Position numbers and translations under genes: made by a program
The notes under the pieces: generated by a model
What the model was told of the DNA's origin: nothing
Database searches by the model: none
The model's input: the letters and a program-made list of their open reading frames with translations, nothing else
Part shown: one piece after another, positions 35,553 to 46,860 of the stretch
Layout: every line of letters starts with the position of its first letter
Numbering within the stretch: position 1 is the stretch's first letter
From: Sitta carolinensis
Taxonomy: Eukaryota; Chordata; Aves; Passeriformes; Sittidae
Reading direction: 5' to 3'
Length of the DNA stretch: 64,000 bases
Assembly: GCA_032173965.1 (NCBI GenBank)
Contig: JAVUNC010000006.1
Coordinates: 18,574,028-18,638,027, forward strand

Positions 35553-35820
35553 GGGATGGGCAGGGCAGGGCAGGGATGGGCGGGGGTGGGCAGGGAAGGG
35601 TAGGGATGGGCACAGGGATGGGCAGGGATGAGCAGGGATGGGCAGGGGAGGGCAGGGATGGGCAGGGGAGGACAGGGATGGACAGGCAAGGGCAGGGATG
35701 GGCACAGGGATGGGCAGGGATGGCAGAGGCCAGGGATGGGGGTGGCAGGAGTGGGCAGGGGTGGGCAGGGGTGGGAAGGGATGGACAGGGAAGGGCAGGA
35801 GTGGGCATGGGAAGTCTGGG
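35553..35820. repeat. 11-12-bp GGGCAGGGATG minisatellite
   Basis: About 23 units of gggcagggatg with gacaggcaa and cacagggat variants. Regular GGG runs on the + strand could form G-quadruplexes. Confidence 0.93.
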
Positions 35821-36004
35821 AGGCCGAGGAGCAGCTCCTGGGTGAGCTCCCCCAGCGCCGGCTGCACCGGCTAACGAGCGCTGGGCTCGGCAGTAATTAA
35901 TCAATATGTGATCAGCACTCGCTGCGGGCTCTGCTCCTCTCGATCTTCTCCCAAAGCGTCAGACCCGGCAAGGGCACAGCCCCAGCACTGACCTGAGCTG
36001 CTGG

Positions 36005-36160
36005 GGGGTGGGGGAGCCAGACACTGCCGCTCTGGGGTCTGGGGGTCAGGGTGCTGCTCTGGGGGTCAGGATCCTGCTCAATGGGTCAGAGTGTTTCTCT
36101 GGGGGTCAGGGTACTGCTCTGGGGTCGGGGTGCTGCTCTGGGGGTCAGGCTCTGCTCACT
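36005..36160. repeat. 24-31-bp tandem repeat, about 6 units
   Basis: 'gctctgggggtcagggtgct' repeated with 'ggatcctgctcaatg' and gtttctct variants. Confidence 0.85.
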
Positions 36161-36489
36161 GAGACCCCACAGCCCCCAAGGCGGCAGCAGCAGCAGCCCC
36201 GGTGCCCCCCGAGCCTGAGCAGCCCCTCCCCGGCCCGCTCAGCCCCGCGCAGCTCAGCCGGAGCATTTCAATGTCTGAACTAAAGGGCTTCCTCACACGG
36301 ATCTTTATCTTCGGCCCGTTTTGTCATCTCCAGGAACTCATCCAATCACCGTTTGTCAGTGCCGGGAAGCAGCTGCTGCTGGCACCAACAGCCCTGGTTT
36401 ATCCTGGAGCCCAGAGCCCTCCTGGGGCTGTCCCACAGCAGACAGCGGCTCTTGGAAAGGTTGATCACCCTCAGGCCATGGAAGCTGCA
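36161..36489. other. unassigned
   Basis: No gene recognised. Confidence 0.4.
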
Positions 36490-36715
36490 GACACAGGAAG
36501 GGATCTGGAAGGGATCCCTAGGATGACCCTGTTCAGCCCCTGGCCCTGCCCAGACCCCCAGCAATCCCACCTGGGCATCCCTGGCATCCCCTGGAGCTCT
36601 GGCAGCCCCGGGGCCGTGCCCATTCCCTGGCAGCTGTTCCAGGGTTTATCCCACCCTCTAGGGATGAACCTTCCCTGATCCCCAGCCTGACCCCAGCCCA
36701 GCTCCAGCCCCTCCC
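36490..36715 (-). mobile_element. CR1 3' fragment
   Basis: Reverse complement of the 'gatcat..cagcccctggccc' subtype: 'cctgcccagacccccagcaa', 'gagctctggcagccccgggg', 'taccctctagggatgaacc'-like end. Terminus diverged. Confidence 0.8.
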
Positions 36716-37246
36716 TGGTGCCGTCCCGGTCCCAGAAGGCAGAGCTCTTCCCCCCGAGCTCTGCCCTCAGTCTGCTCCTCCCCAGCTGAGCCATCCCGGT
36801 GCCCTCAGCTGCTCCCCCGCAGTTTCCCCTCAGACGCCTTTTCCCGAGCAGGGAGCCAGGCTGGCACACGCTCCTGGCCCGTTTCCGTGGGCAGGAGCCC
36901 CGGGAGCCATCTGTGCCCAGCAGTTTGTGTGCAGAGCACGGCCACCTTCTGTTTGCCTCCTCCAGCTCCGTGCAGCAACAATCACAGGGAAACAGTTCTG
37001 TCATCCTCACCCAGCCCCAGCCCCGTGGCCTCCTGAATGTGAATTAGTGTCTTAAGCAGTTTATTCATTCATGGCAATCTGTTCATTTATTTCCAGGAGA
37101 TTGTAGCGCTCCGGGAAGCCTTGCATGGGGTGGTTTTTCTCTCTGAGCTCTGACTACATGAGATTTTTTATTTGTCCTAGATCGTTTCATCAGCTCAGCT
37201 TCCACAGTGCCGGGATGATGTGTGAGACAGCCCCGCTCTCAGACAG

Positions 37247-37395
37247 CACAGGATCCTGGAATGTCCTCGGCTGGCAGGGACCCACAGGGATCGGCCAGCC
37301 CAGCCGCTGGCCCTGCACAGCCCCCCAGCAATGCCACCCTGGCACCCCTGGAGCCCGGGCAGCCCCGGCCCTGGGCAGTCTCCCCTTGCTGCCGT
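37247..37395 (-). mobile_element. CR1 3' fragment
   Basis: 'ggatcctggaatgtcctcgg', 'ctggcagggacccacaggga', 'cccagcaatgccaccctgg'; stops near 37,395. Confidence 0.75.
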
Positions 37396-37499
37396 TTTCA
37401 GCCCCCCTTTCTCCCAGCGCACCTTCCCTGCTCTGCATTCCTGCCTCCATCCCCGGCCGTGAGCGCTGGGATCCCTTGGTTTGGGATAAACCCCTCCTG

Positions 37500-37925
37500 C
37501 CCTGCCTGCTCTAGAGGTCCGGGAGGAGCTTCCAAAGTTGCTCCCGGCTGCTACGCAGCGTTTCTGGAGCAGCCCGGCGAGGGAAGGGGAGTTTTATTTC
37601 TCCGTGTCATCCGGAGCATTCCATCTTTGCAGGCGGCATCCCGAATTCCCGCGGGAAATAATCCCGTGTCCCTGCCCACGGGGGGCTCCGAGGAGCCCAG
37701 CGTGGGTCGGGCGAGGCTGGGGAGGCTCTGCCTTCCCAACAAAAGCAGAAATCCCGGCTCGTCCCGGGCACCGCCGGGGCGGCGGCTCTGCGGATCGGGG
37801 TGCGGCGCAGGCCGGGCTCTGCTCGCGGCTCGGGCAGCAATTAACGAGTCGCTAATTGGGGCGGGAGGCGCTCGGGTCCCGCGGGCCCCGCAGGGGAGCG
37901 GCTCTGCCTTCGCCTGGTGACCCTC
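37500..37925. other. CpG-rich patch
   Basis: Dense CpG (cccgcgg, cggcgg, gcgaggc words) with 'aattaacgagtcgctaattg'. It could be a small CpG island or enhancer. No exon with splice sites or a recognisable product is visible. Confidence 0.4.
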
Positions 37926-37959
37926 TGCTGTGGCTGTGGGGGCATGCAGGGGGGCCAGC

Positions 37960-38605
37960 GCTGCCACCGCTGCCGTTACTGTCACTGCTGTCACCACTGC
38001 CACTGCTATCACCACTGCCATTATTGTCACTGCTGTCACCACTGCCATTATTGTCACTGCTGTCACCACTGCCACCGCTGCCATTATTGTCACTGCCACC
38101 ACTGCCACTGCTATCAGCTGTCCCCACTGTCATCATTGTCACCATTCTCACCGCTGCCATTATTGTCACTGCTGTCACCACTCTCATCATTGCCACCACT
38201 GTCACCATTGTCACCACTGCCATTGCCACCACTGCTATCACTGCTATCACCATTGTCATCGTCACCACTGTCACCATTGTCACTGTCACCACTGCCACAG
38301 CTGTCACCATTGCCACCATTGTCACCGTTGCCATCATTTTCACCATTGTCACCACTGCCACCTCCACCACCAGCACCATTGCCTCCACTGCCACTGTCTC
38401 CGTGTCACTGCCACCAACCTCCACATGCCACCAGATGCCACCAGTGCCACTGCCACCTCCCTGCTGGCACCAGCATGGCCACTGCCACCAGTGCCACTGC
38501 CACCTCCCTGCTGGCACCAGCATGGCCACTGCCACCATGTGCCACTGCCACCCTTCATCCCCTGCTGGCACCAGCATGGCCAGTGCCACCAGTGCCACCC
38601 CATCA
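37960..38605. repeat. CACCACTGCCATTATTGT-type array
   Basis: Left 430 bp: three-base-based units caccactgcc, attattgtcactgctgt and caccattgt in 15-27-bp blocks. From 38,430: three 60-bp units of 'cctgctggcaccagcatggc' plus cactgccacca. All frames stay open because the units are multiples of three; the translations are pure repeat. Confidence 0.93.
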
Positions 38606-39397
38606 GTGTCCTGGCTCTGGGCCAGCTGTGCCCCTCCTGGGCTCCTGTGGCAATAAACCAACGGATATTTCCAAATACTGAACCAAATCCCTGGTGTTGT
38701 TAAAACACAGCCCAGCTTCAGCACAAAACATCATTTACCATTCTAAGGAGGGAAAAAAATCCTTAAAATTAAAAACAAAGGCAGGTTCAAATATTCCAGT
38801 GCGGTTTTTCCAGCCAGACAGAGCCTTGGGGGAAAGCACTGCCTTGTCCTGTTTCTTTTTCCCAGGAATTGTTCCTTGTGCCTTTGATCAGCACTGGCTC
38901 CCCGGTTCCAGGAGCCTGTTGGGTTCTGGACATCTCTGGGGAAACGCAGCCCAGTGATCCAGGACAACAAATCCTTCCTGGCAGGGGCTGCCTGACATCG
39001 AGAGTGATTAGAGCCGACAGGAAATGTGGAGCAGAGATGAAAAGTAAATGTTGTTCCCTGTAATTTGATGGGAAGGACTTTTTCAAGTATTCCCATGTTT
39101 TGTTCAGATTAACTTATCTCTGCTTTCCCACAGACACCCAGGAGCTGCGGGGAGGGGAGAAGGAAAGGGAGCAAATAAATAAGCAGTAAACAGATAAATA
39201 AACCCAGGATGATGAAGGGTTTGCATTCAGATTTCACCAGGAGCAAAAAACAAAAGAGGAGTGGAAATGCTGCGATGCACAAACAATTCTGGCAAAAAAT
39301 TATAGTTTAAAATCCATATTTATTGGAGGGGGCCTGAGGCTCCAGCACTGCCCAGGGTTTTGGGAAGGGGTTAGAGAGTTCCCATGGGGAAACCCAT
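38606..39397. other. unassigned
   Basis: No gene. 39,170-39,330 is AT-rich with AAATAAATAAG words. Confidence 0.4.
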
Positions 39398-39560
39398 GGA
39401 ATCCCAGAGTGGTTCAGGATGGGAGGGACCTGAAAATCCTTCTCACCCCACCCCTGGATGGGCAGGGACCCCTCCCACTGTCCCAGGCTGCTCCAACCCC
39501 ACTGTCCAACCTGGCCTGGGGCACTGCCAGGGATCCACAGCTGCTCTGGAAGGAATTCCT
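39398..39560 (-). mobile_element. CR1 3' fragment
   Basis: 'ggaatcccagagtggttcag', 'ggatgggcagggacccctcc', 'ggcctggggcactgccaggg'; stops after 'cagctgctctggaagg'. Confidence 0.88.
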
Positions 39561-39764
39561 GGCTGGAAGGGTGGAGACTGGCACAGGGTGCCCAGAGCAA
39601 AGAACAGAGCTGGGCAGGAGGCTCAGGGGGCACAGCAGCAGGAATCTCCCATGGGAAGGTTTGTCCAGCCCTGGCAGAGCTGCCCAGAGAAGGGGGTAGT
39701 GCCCATCCCTGAGGATTTAACAGCCATGCAGATGTTCCCACCTGGGGACAGGGCTCAGGACGGC

Positions 39765-39842
39765 CCTGGCAGCACTGGGGAAGGGTTGGGCTTCATGGGC
39801 TGGGAGGGCTTTTCCAACCTGAAGGATCCTGTGATCCTGAGA
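39765..39842 (+). mobile_element. CR1 3' terminus fragment
   Basis: 'gggaagggttgggcttcatg' to 'ggcttttccaacctgaagga' and a 'tcctgtgatcctg' end: the last 80 bases of a CR1 subtype. Confidence 0.7.
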
Positions 39843-41169
39843 TGCAGAAATCACCGCAGCCTCTTCCTGGAGAGGCTCAACCCCCTGAAGAGCCAGCCCC
39901 CCCTCATGCTCTAACAAACATTATATAAGCAGATTCTTTCCTTCCCTCTCCATCTGCTCAGAAGGGCTTTGAAGTGCCTGCGAGCTGCAGCCGAGGGGGA
40001 GCAGTGACAGAGGGGTGTCGGAGCAGCGCTGCCGGCTGCCGGTGGCAAATTAAGATATAGCTCTGCAAACCTTGCAGCGTGAAGTGGCCCCACAGGGGAC
40101 ATCAGCGTCAGGATCGGCAGAGAGCGTGCCGAGGGAAAGTGCTCTCATCAATCGTGTGCTGAGCTGGGCTCCGAGCACGGGGCTGGGCTCAGCCTGCGGG
40201 GCTGGGCTGGGCTGGGCTGCTCGGAGCTGGAGCATCCACCAGCAGTGCCAGCCCCGGGCAGGGGTCGGGGGCTGTTTCGGGGGGTTTAGGGTTTCTGCCG
40301 CCAAGGCAGGAGGAGCAGAAGGTGTGAATGGATGCGCAGCGCAATGAGGGACTGGCCGGGTGGATCCACCCCCGCGCCGGGCGGCTCCAGCTCAGGGAGG
40401 ATTTCCTCACGGGAAGGGTTTTCATGCACTGCAGGGGCTGGCCTGCAGAGCTGCCTTCTCCATCAGACATCCAGGATGGAGAATTCTGGTCATTCTTCCA
40501 GGCTCCCCCCCTTTCAGGGAACCAGCTGCACGCCCCCTTCCCAGCCTGTAGAACACAACCCAAGGCTGTGATCAGGGCTGGTGGGAACTGGAACAGCCTG
40601 GGACGGTGGGAGCTGTCCCTGCCCATGGAATGGGGTGAGCCTAACCCAAAGCAGCCCGGGACCCTCCAGGAATGACACCTCAGCTCCCTGCCTGGGCTCA
40701 GGCCTGTCCCCTGAGCTCTGGTGTGAAGCAGGGCTGGGGGTGCAGCAGCTGCTTCTGCAGGATCAGGGGGATGCAGGGATTAGGGGGATGCAGGCAGGCA
40801 TCAGCACATCTACCTGTCAAGTGTCAGCACAGGAACAGCTCCACAATCCCAAACTCCCCAGAAAAAAAAAAATGATGAAAGGAAATCTGACAGGCTGGTA
40901 AAGCCCAGTGACAGAGAACTGGAGAGGAGCAGAGGGGTGCAGATACCGAGGGTTCATACTGGGATTAGATCTTCTTCTCTCCTGAGGCAGCCAAACCCAG
41001 CCCTCTTCCCTCACACTAAGCACAGCTCCAGGCTGCTCCCGGGCACGGGGCTGGGCCAAGGTCCTGAGGAAAGGCCTGGAGAGCAGGAAGCTTGGGGGCA
41101 GACCATGGGAGGAGGCTTAGAGCCACCGGTGCCTGGAAGGGTTCCAAAACCTGGGGCTGTGGCCCCTGG
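39843..41169. other. unassigned
   Basis: No gene. Contains a weak + strand CR1 remnant at 40,575-40,662 (entered separately) and a short A run at 40,860-40,871. Confidence 0.4.
40575..40662 (+). mobile_element. possible CR1 3' remnant
   Basis: 'ctggaacagcctgggacggt' and 'gagctgtccctgcccatgga' resemble CR1 3'-UTR words; the rest is too diverged to be sure. Confidence 0.45.
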
Positions 41170-41262
41170 GTCAGGGGTTAGGGGTGGCCTTGGCAGAGCT
41201 GGGAAGGGTTGGGACTGGATGGGCTTTAGGGGTCCTTTCCAGCCTTAATGATTCCATGATGG
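41170..41262 (+). mobile_element. CR1 3' terminus fragment
   Basis: 'gagctgggaagggttgggac' through 'gtcctttccagccttaatga' and 'ttccatgatgg', the CR1 terminal motif. Confidence 0.8.
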
Positions 41263-41529
41263 AAAGGATCCAGGATATCGCCATGCCTGGCAGGAACAGC
41301 GGGTGGGGCTTGATTGAAGGGTGCCAGCAAGGTCAGGAATTTCTGTGCCAACGCCACATCCCACCCTGAGAGAACATTTACCTGGATGGTGTCCTGAGCC
41401 CCTGGGAAGAGGAACTCCAAGCTCTGAGAGGGCTGTGGGACACAACCTGGGCAGGAGGCTGCACACTGGGACAGAGCCCAGGGCTGGGGGAGTGACTGAC
41501 CTGAAAATGGTCAGAAAATTGAGAAAATC

Positions 41530-41830
41530 AGAGAATCATGGAATATCCTGAGCTGGAGGGACTCACAGAGATCATCCCTGTCCCTGCTCAGACGCCCAGC
41601 AATCCCACCCTGGGCATCCCTGGCAGCTTCTGGAGCTCTGGCAGCCTCGGGGCTGTGCCCATTGCCTGGGCACCCTCTGGGGATGAACCTTTCCATGAAA
41701 TCCAGCTGAAATTTCCCCTGGCCCAGCTCCAGCCGTTCCCTGGTGCTGTCCCTGCCCCAGAGCAGAGCCCAGAGCTGTCCCAGGGAGCAGCTGCAGCCCT
41801 GGTGAGCTCTGCCCTCAGCCTCCTCTCCAG
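41530..41830 (-). mobile_element. CR1 3' part; left half of a composite
   Basis: Starts 'atcagagaatcatggaatat', passes the standard subtype blocks and extends upstream ('ggagcagctgcagccctggt'). With 41,996-42,085 in the opposite orientation it forms a composite like that at 55,470-55,766. Confidence 0.88.
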
Positions 41831-41995
41831 CTGGACAATCCCAGCGCCCCCAGCCTCTCCTCCTGTGGTCCCTTCACCACCTGTGTCCCCCTGGGTTCAC
41901 TCGCCAGCAGCTTTAGGTGTCCCTCCTGTCCCCAGGATCAAGGTGGGGCCACCTCACCTGCGGGGCAGCTCCAGCCCCTCCCTGGGTCTCACTCC

Positions 41996-42085
41996 TGCCA
42001 CGGTTTGGTGGCAACGCTGGGATTGGGGGAAGGTTGGAACGAAGATCGCAGAGGTCCCTCCCAGCCCTAAGGATTCCGGAATTCT
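41996..42085 (+). mobile_element. CR1 3' terminus; right half of a composite
   Basis: 'ccacggtttggtggcaacgc' to 'gtccctcccagccctaagga'. The same junction 'ccctgggtc' + 'cac' + 'ggtttrgtgg' precedes it as at 55,660-55,690. Confidence 0.78.
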
Positions 42086-42717
42086 CTGCCCTGCACCATC
42101 ACGCAAAGCTCAGAGGTGCCGGTGCCTCGGGGCAGCTGCCTTTTTGTCTTTGTGACCAGCGTTCCCATCCGCAGGCAGAGCCGGGAGCTGCCCGTCCCGG
42201 GATGTGCTCCGTGTGTTAATCACCCGATGTGCTCCCTGTGTTAATCACCCGCCGCCATAATTGCTCCCCAACATTTTTCCTGTTGCATTTATACACTCCA
42301 CCTGATTAGCAGTCATGGAACAGCAGCAATTTGCCGTAATATTCTGAGAGCGCTTAATTTTCTCTTTGATGAAAGAGCTGTAAATGGAGGCACCTGTACT
42401 CAACAGCTCCTCTGATTACTTACTTCATTATTGTCACACTTCCCATTATTATTTGATATTTGCAAACAGCACTATTAGAGCTCATCCACTGCCTGGTGCC
42501 CACTGAAGGAAGAACAGGTGCTTTTTTCCTAATTACACAGGAATATATTTTCCATAGATCCTCCTCATGCCAATTATTTCTTTGAGATGAGCTGCACTGA
42601 TGAGGAAGTTTCCATGGGAATGGGCTCCTGAGGGGGGGAAAGGAGAATGCAGGAGGTGGCAGGAATGCAGGCAGGTAACCTCGGTGGGACAGACAAGAGG
42701 GAAAACAAACGAGAGTT
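42086..42717. other. unassigned; AT-rich 42,230-42,600
   Basis: No gene. A 28-bp word (gatgtgctcc then gtgttaatcacccg) occurs twice near 42,200-42,251. The AT-rich part is non-repetitive. Confidence 0.4.
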
Positions 42718-42872
42718 TGCCCAGAGCGGCCGTGGCTGCCCCGGCTCCCTGGCAGTGCCCAAGGCTGGGTCGGATGGGCTCGGAGCAGCCCGGGGCAGTG
42801 GGAGGGGTCCCTGCACGGCACTGCAGGGGATTTGGGGCCTCTTAGAACCCAAACCACTCTGGGACCCTGTGG
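42718..42872 (+). mobile_element. CR1 3' end fragment
   Basis: 'gcccagagcggccgtggctg', 'cagtgggaggggtccctgca', 'ggatttggggcctcttagaa'; unusually CpG-rich for a CR1 here, so perhaps a younger or different subtype. Confidence 0.82.
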
Positions 42873-43461
42873 AATCCTCTGAAGAACCATCACTGTTCAT
42901 TCCATAACCACCTCCAATCACGGATCCTCTTCCCCTTTTCGTTGCCCCCAGTTGTGTTTCCCAGGGAATTCCAGCTGACAGCAGGAAGAGCAGGAGTGAG
43001 TACTGCCTGGAGCTGGGATGTTTGAACTTCCAGCCTTCCCCTGGTCCCCACCTGGCTCGATGAGGAGAAAAGCAGGAGAGCAGAGCTCCATTTTCCAGAC
43101 CAGCCTGAAGCAGCCACTAAAAAACCCAAGGAAATGATGGAGAGCAACACTTGCTGCTTGGGAAGCACAATGAGATGCTTGATTTTGATTTACAAACCAG
43201 AGCCCAGCTCCTCAGGAACCCAGGGATCTCCTGTTCCTGTCGGAGCAGCTGGCTCAGGGGTCTGGGAGAGCAGGACATCCCCAGCTGCTCAGGCTGTTCT
43301 GTGCTCAAACCTGACCAGTTTGCTGCATCACACACTCTAATCCGAGGAGGGGTTTCATCCCTGCCAGCTCTGCAGGCTCCAGACCCTCTCCGGGATCAGA
43401 GTGCCCCAGCTGAGCCAGGGTGGGTGCAAAGCACAGCACCCGCCCAGGGCACCCAGGCAGG
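42873..43461. other. unassigned
   Basis: No gene recognised. Confidence 0.4.
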
Positions 43462-43640
43462 GGTGACCATGGCCCGGGGGTGACCACGGCCCAGGAGTGA
43501 CCATGAATGCAGTGACCACAGACCAGGGGTGACCACAGACCAGGGGTGACCATGAGTGCAGTGACCATGGACCAGGAGTGACCAGGGCTGTAGTGACCAC
43601 GGCCCAGTGTGATCACAGCCCAGGGGTGACCATGGCCCAG
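43462..43640. repeat. 17-19-bp GGGGTGACCA minisatellite, about 10 units
   Basis: Units ggggtgaccatggccca, gagtgaccatgaatgca and gtgaccacagaccag in mixed order. Confidence 0.88.
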
Positions 43641-43647
43641 GGGTTGC

Positions 43648-43718
43648 TGGGCTGAAGGTCACACATTTGACCTTACAGGGCTTTTCCAACCTTGATGATT
43701 CCCTGATCCTGTGATTTT
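43648..43718 (+). mobile_element. CR1 3' terminus fragment
   Basis: 'cagggcttttccaaccttga' then 'gattccctgatcctgtgatt', the CR1 terminus with two near-copies of the terminal octamer. Confidence 0.7.
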
Positions 43719-44837
43719 CACTCACTCCTATTAATAATATTTGCAAAATGCTCCTATTGTTTAACTTCCTTCTGTTTTGAAAATCGGAACAGGCTGGGCT
43801 TTGTGAGGTTTACCCACTAATTTCTTTCCAAAGGAGTGCAAGGAAGGGGTTTCTTTAGCATCAGCCCTGACATAAACTCCTACCCAATGTCTCTATTCCC
43901 ATGCCAGTGGCTGCTCTCTGTGGAGGCTGCTCTGCACTGGCTGCAGCTCTGCCTGCTCCCTCTATTTTCATCTCTTTAGCCTTTTGCCATCTCTTATTGA
44001 CAGAAGAGCACACAGATTTTTTAAATGTCTCCATTCATATTGACTAAAATCTCAAGCTGAGCTGTTTCAAAGGCTGGAGCAATTCAGGGAACATATAAAA
44101 TTCATTCAGATGTCTCATTTTTCTATTAAGGACGTGCAGCAAAAGGGGAAGAAATGACTTTATGAGAATGTTTTTCCCCAATATCATTGTTGGCTGCAGG
44201 CATTAAGACAGAGCTGAAGGTTTTGCTGTTGGGATTCTATGGGAGAGCCCCAAACAAAGCCCAGGAATATTCCCCTGCTTCCAGCAGCCTTTGATTGAGA
44301 GCTGAGAAAGCTCTGGGAGGAACTGCTCCAAATAAATGCAGCAGCACAAAAGGTTGGCTGGGCTCTGGTGCCACAAAACCTTTGCATGAGTGGATGTTTG
44401 CAGGAGGAATCCCATAAACCAAACCAGACCCAAGATGTTCCCATGAACCGAATCTGGGCTTTCCCAAAATGAATTTGAAATGTAAAATTGGAACTGAAAA
44501 GTCTGCAGCACTCTGTTATTAATTTGAAACGATTCCTTTGAGCCGTGGCAAGGACAGAGGAGCCCCCTCAGCAGGACAGGATGTGCACACAGGAGGCAGC
44601 AGCAGGTGCAGAGATTATCTACGGCTCTACAAATATTTGGGGGCTGAGATCAGGAGAAAATCCTGCAATTTGTGGGATTACAGCTTTGTCACAGGGTCCT
44701 GGACAAGCCCTAGATCCTCCACCTGCAGAAATATTCCCCGTGCACATCGAAGGATCCAGGACTGGGCAGGGTTGGGATGGTTTAAGATGGAGGCAGGTGG
44801 GTTTAAATTAAACCAGGGTTTAAAGTGGGGAGCAATC
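43719..44837. other. unassigned
   Basis: No gene. 43,950-44,180 is AT-rich. Confidence 0.4.
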
Positions 44838-44950
44838 CTTCCCTGGCAGGGTGGGCAGCCCTGGCACAGGTGCCCAGAGCAGCTGGGGCTGTGCCTGGAG
44901 CGCTGGCAGTGCCCCAGGCCGGGCTGGAGCTGCCTGGGATGGTGCGAGGG
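44838..44950 (+). mobile_element. CR1 3' fragment
   Basis: 'ttccctggcagggtgggcag', 'gtgcccagagcagctggggc', 'cagtgccccaggccgggctg'; the terminus is missing. Confidence 0.75.
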
Positions 44951-45302
44951 GTGGGACCTCTCCTCTCTCCTCAGCTTTGCCTTTCTTTGCTGTTCCTCTG
45001 GAATCTGTCTGTGCCTCCCGGGGCTCCACCCTGGCTGCTCCCACTCGGAGCATCCTCTAAGAGCCAGGGGAAGAGCAGGCAGCGAGACCCTGCCGAGTGT
45101 GGCAGGGGAGCCCTGAGGGGTCTGAAGGGCGCCTGCCACCCCAGCTCACCCAGAACACCCCTGCCCACCCCTGGGCCCTCTGTCACTGTGCTGAACAGCA
45201 CACGACATGAATTTGTCTAAAATAGTTTGGAGAGATTAATTTGCTTTGTTCTGTTTTGTTTTTTAATTAGGAATAATGATTCTTTTTTTATATATTTTTG
45301 GT
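44951..45302. other. unassigned
   Basis: No gene; T-rich from 45,240. Confidence 0.4.
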
Positions 45303-45530
45303 AGGCCACTGTGATTGGTGAATGTGTCACAGAACTCTTCACCCATATTGGTCGAACTAGAGAGTATCAGAAGCAAGTTTGCCTCACAGAAACAATTCTA
45401 CACATGAGTTTCATTACAGAAACAATTCCTGATGTTTATGTTCAGGCTGTGGGAACAAGTTTTAGAAACTTGAAACATCTGGGAAAAAACAACTTTAGAA
45501 ACTGAGAAGCTGCAGACCTGAAAGAGCCAG
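45303..45530 (-). mobile_element. LTR fragment, minus orientation
   Basis: In the minus orientation it reads ctggctctttcaggtctgca, then cagcctgaacataaacatca, with CCAAT words near 45,314 and 45,349. The same series of words occurs in the palindrome arms (9,653-9,888) and in 51,360-51,446, so these belong to one LTR family. Confidence 0.6.
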
Positions 45531-45539
45531 GCTACACCC

Positions 45540-45829
45540 TGTTAGTGTGACACAGGGAGGAACACACAGCAGCACACACAGCAGTGTTCAGGTAGAAAAG
45601 AAGAAAAGAACTCTCCAGTTTATTGCTGCCCTCGTGTCTCTCAGTTTCTGGACAGTGATCAGAGATTGGACAGAGCAGTTCCCACCTCTCCATCCCACTG
45701 CTCACTTGAGCAGTCCATCAGGTGAGATCTTTTACAAAGGAATGCAAACATGATCCTTGTTTATCTCACAATTCATGAGCACTGACTCCATCATACCCAA
45801 ACAAATCAGCAGGCTGATTTTCAGGGACA
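45540..45829 (-). mobile_element. solo LTR, same family as 51,958-52,248
   Basis: Reverse complement of 51,958-52,248 along its whole length, with an estimated nine bases in ten identical: tgtccctgaaaatcagcctg start, 'gagataaacaaggatcatgt', AATAAA on the minus strand near 45,621, and a gtgtcaca...taaca end. No retroviral genes adjoin. The 3' edge could be 45,540 or 45,546. Confidence 0.82.
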
Positions 45830-46196
45830 ACACCACCCCTCACCCTGTCAGAGCAAGCCACTGCCTTGGCTGGTTCTCCAAACCCCCTGGGCTCTCTCCC
45901 ACCCCCTCCATCTCCTCTCCTGGTGATTTTTCCGTGCCCTCGTTCCCGGTACCTCCCCTGCTCTGGAATTTTCCGTGTAAGGCTCACACCCTCCAGCATT
46001 CCCCGTGCTGTCCCCATTGTGCCCCGGTACCCAGGGCTGGTCTGGGGGTTCTGTCCTGTTCTGCACACCCCGGGGTGGGCTTTGTCAGGTCTCTGTAATC
46101 TCTTTTCTCCCTGTTATCCCATGTGAGGATAATTGCAGCCAGAGCCTGCTCTCAGTTAACCTTTTCCTGCAGAATGGAACCACGAGGCCTCAGCCT
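45830..46196. other. unassigned
   Basis: No gene; C-rich. Confidence 0.4.
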
Positions 46197-46860
46197 TGTT
46201 AGAAATGAGAAGCTGGACTCAGCCAATATATCAAGCAATAATTCAATTTATTTTGGCAAAGTATGAGCAAGACAGTGCTGGGTACAGTAGAGAAGTTTCC
46301 TTCTCTGACTGCACACTGATTGCTGGGATTTATTGAGAATTTATCCCATTTCAGAAGTTTTTCTATTCAAAAATTTCTATGTCACAATTCTATACTTCAT
46401 TGTTACCCATCCCTCCTAGGATGTGTGTCTCAGGATGCATATCTGGCTCCTATTGTGATATATCTAGGATGTATATCCAGATGGGTTGGTCCAACTTCAT
46501 TCTTCAGGATGTTCTCACCATTTTCTTAGGAGCTTGAGATAAGTTCACATCCCTCTTTTATTTATTCTAAAGCTACAGTTTAAAAAACCCTTAATACAAA
46601 GCATTATTCTAAAGTTATAATTCAAAGGTCCTCAGTACAAAACAGCCTAGGGCTTTATCAAAAGGCAACGTCCTAAAGTTATAATTCAAATACTCTCACT
46701 ACAAAACCACTTAAGACACATAATAGCTAATTGCAACCCAGTGTTAGTCCAAAGGCCTTTCTCCATGTTTTGTTTTACTCAGTTATATAATTTAGCTTTA
46801 TAACCATCTCACGGTGTGATCCACGTGTTCCACAATTACAATTACACAGGTTACCTTTAT
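46197..46860 (-). mobile_element. LTR, minus orientation
   Basis: In minus orientation it ends ggactgagtccagcttctca-like then tttctaaca, with AATAAA on that strand at 46,247-46,252, 50 bases before the end. Upstream are three 50-60-bp direct repeats (ctaaagttataattcaaa, 46,568-46,715), as in many U3 regions. The 5' edge is uncertain and could reach 47,300. Confidence 0.6.

Noticed and set aside
37852..38724. Val/Thr/Met-rich and Cys/His-rich frames, superficially like zinc-finger or membrane proteins
   Set aside because: The Cys-His pattern comes from a CACTGC/CATTATTGTCAC repeat; no zinc-finger spacing.
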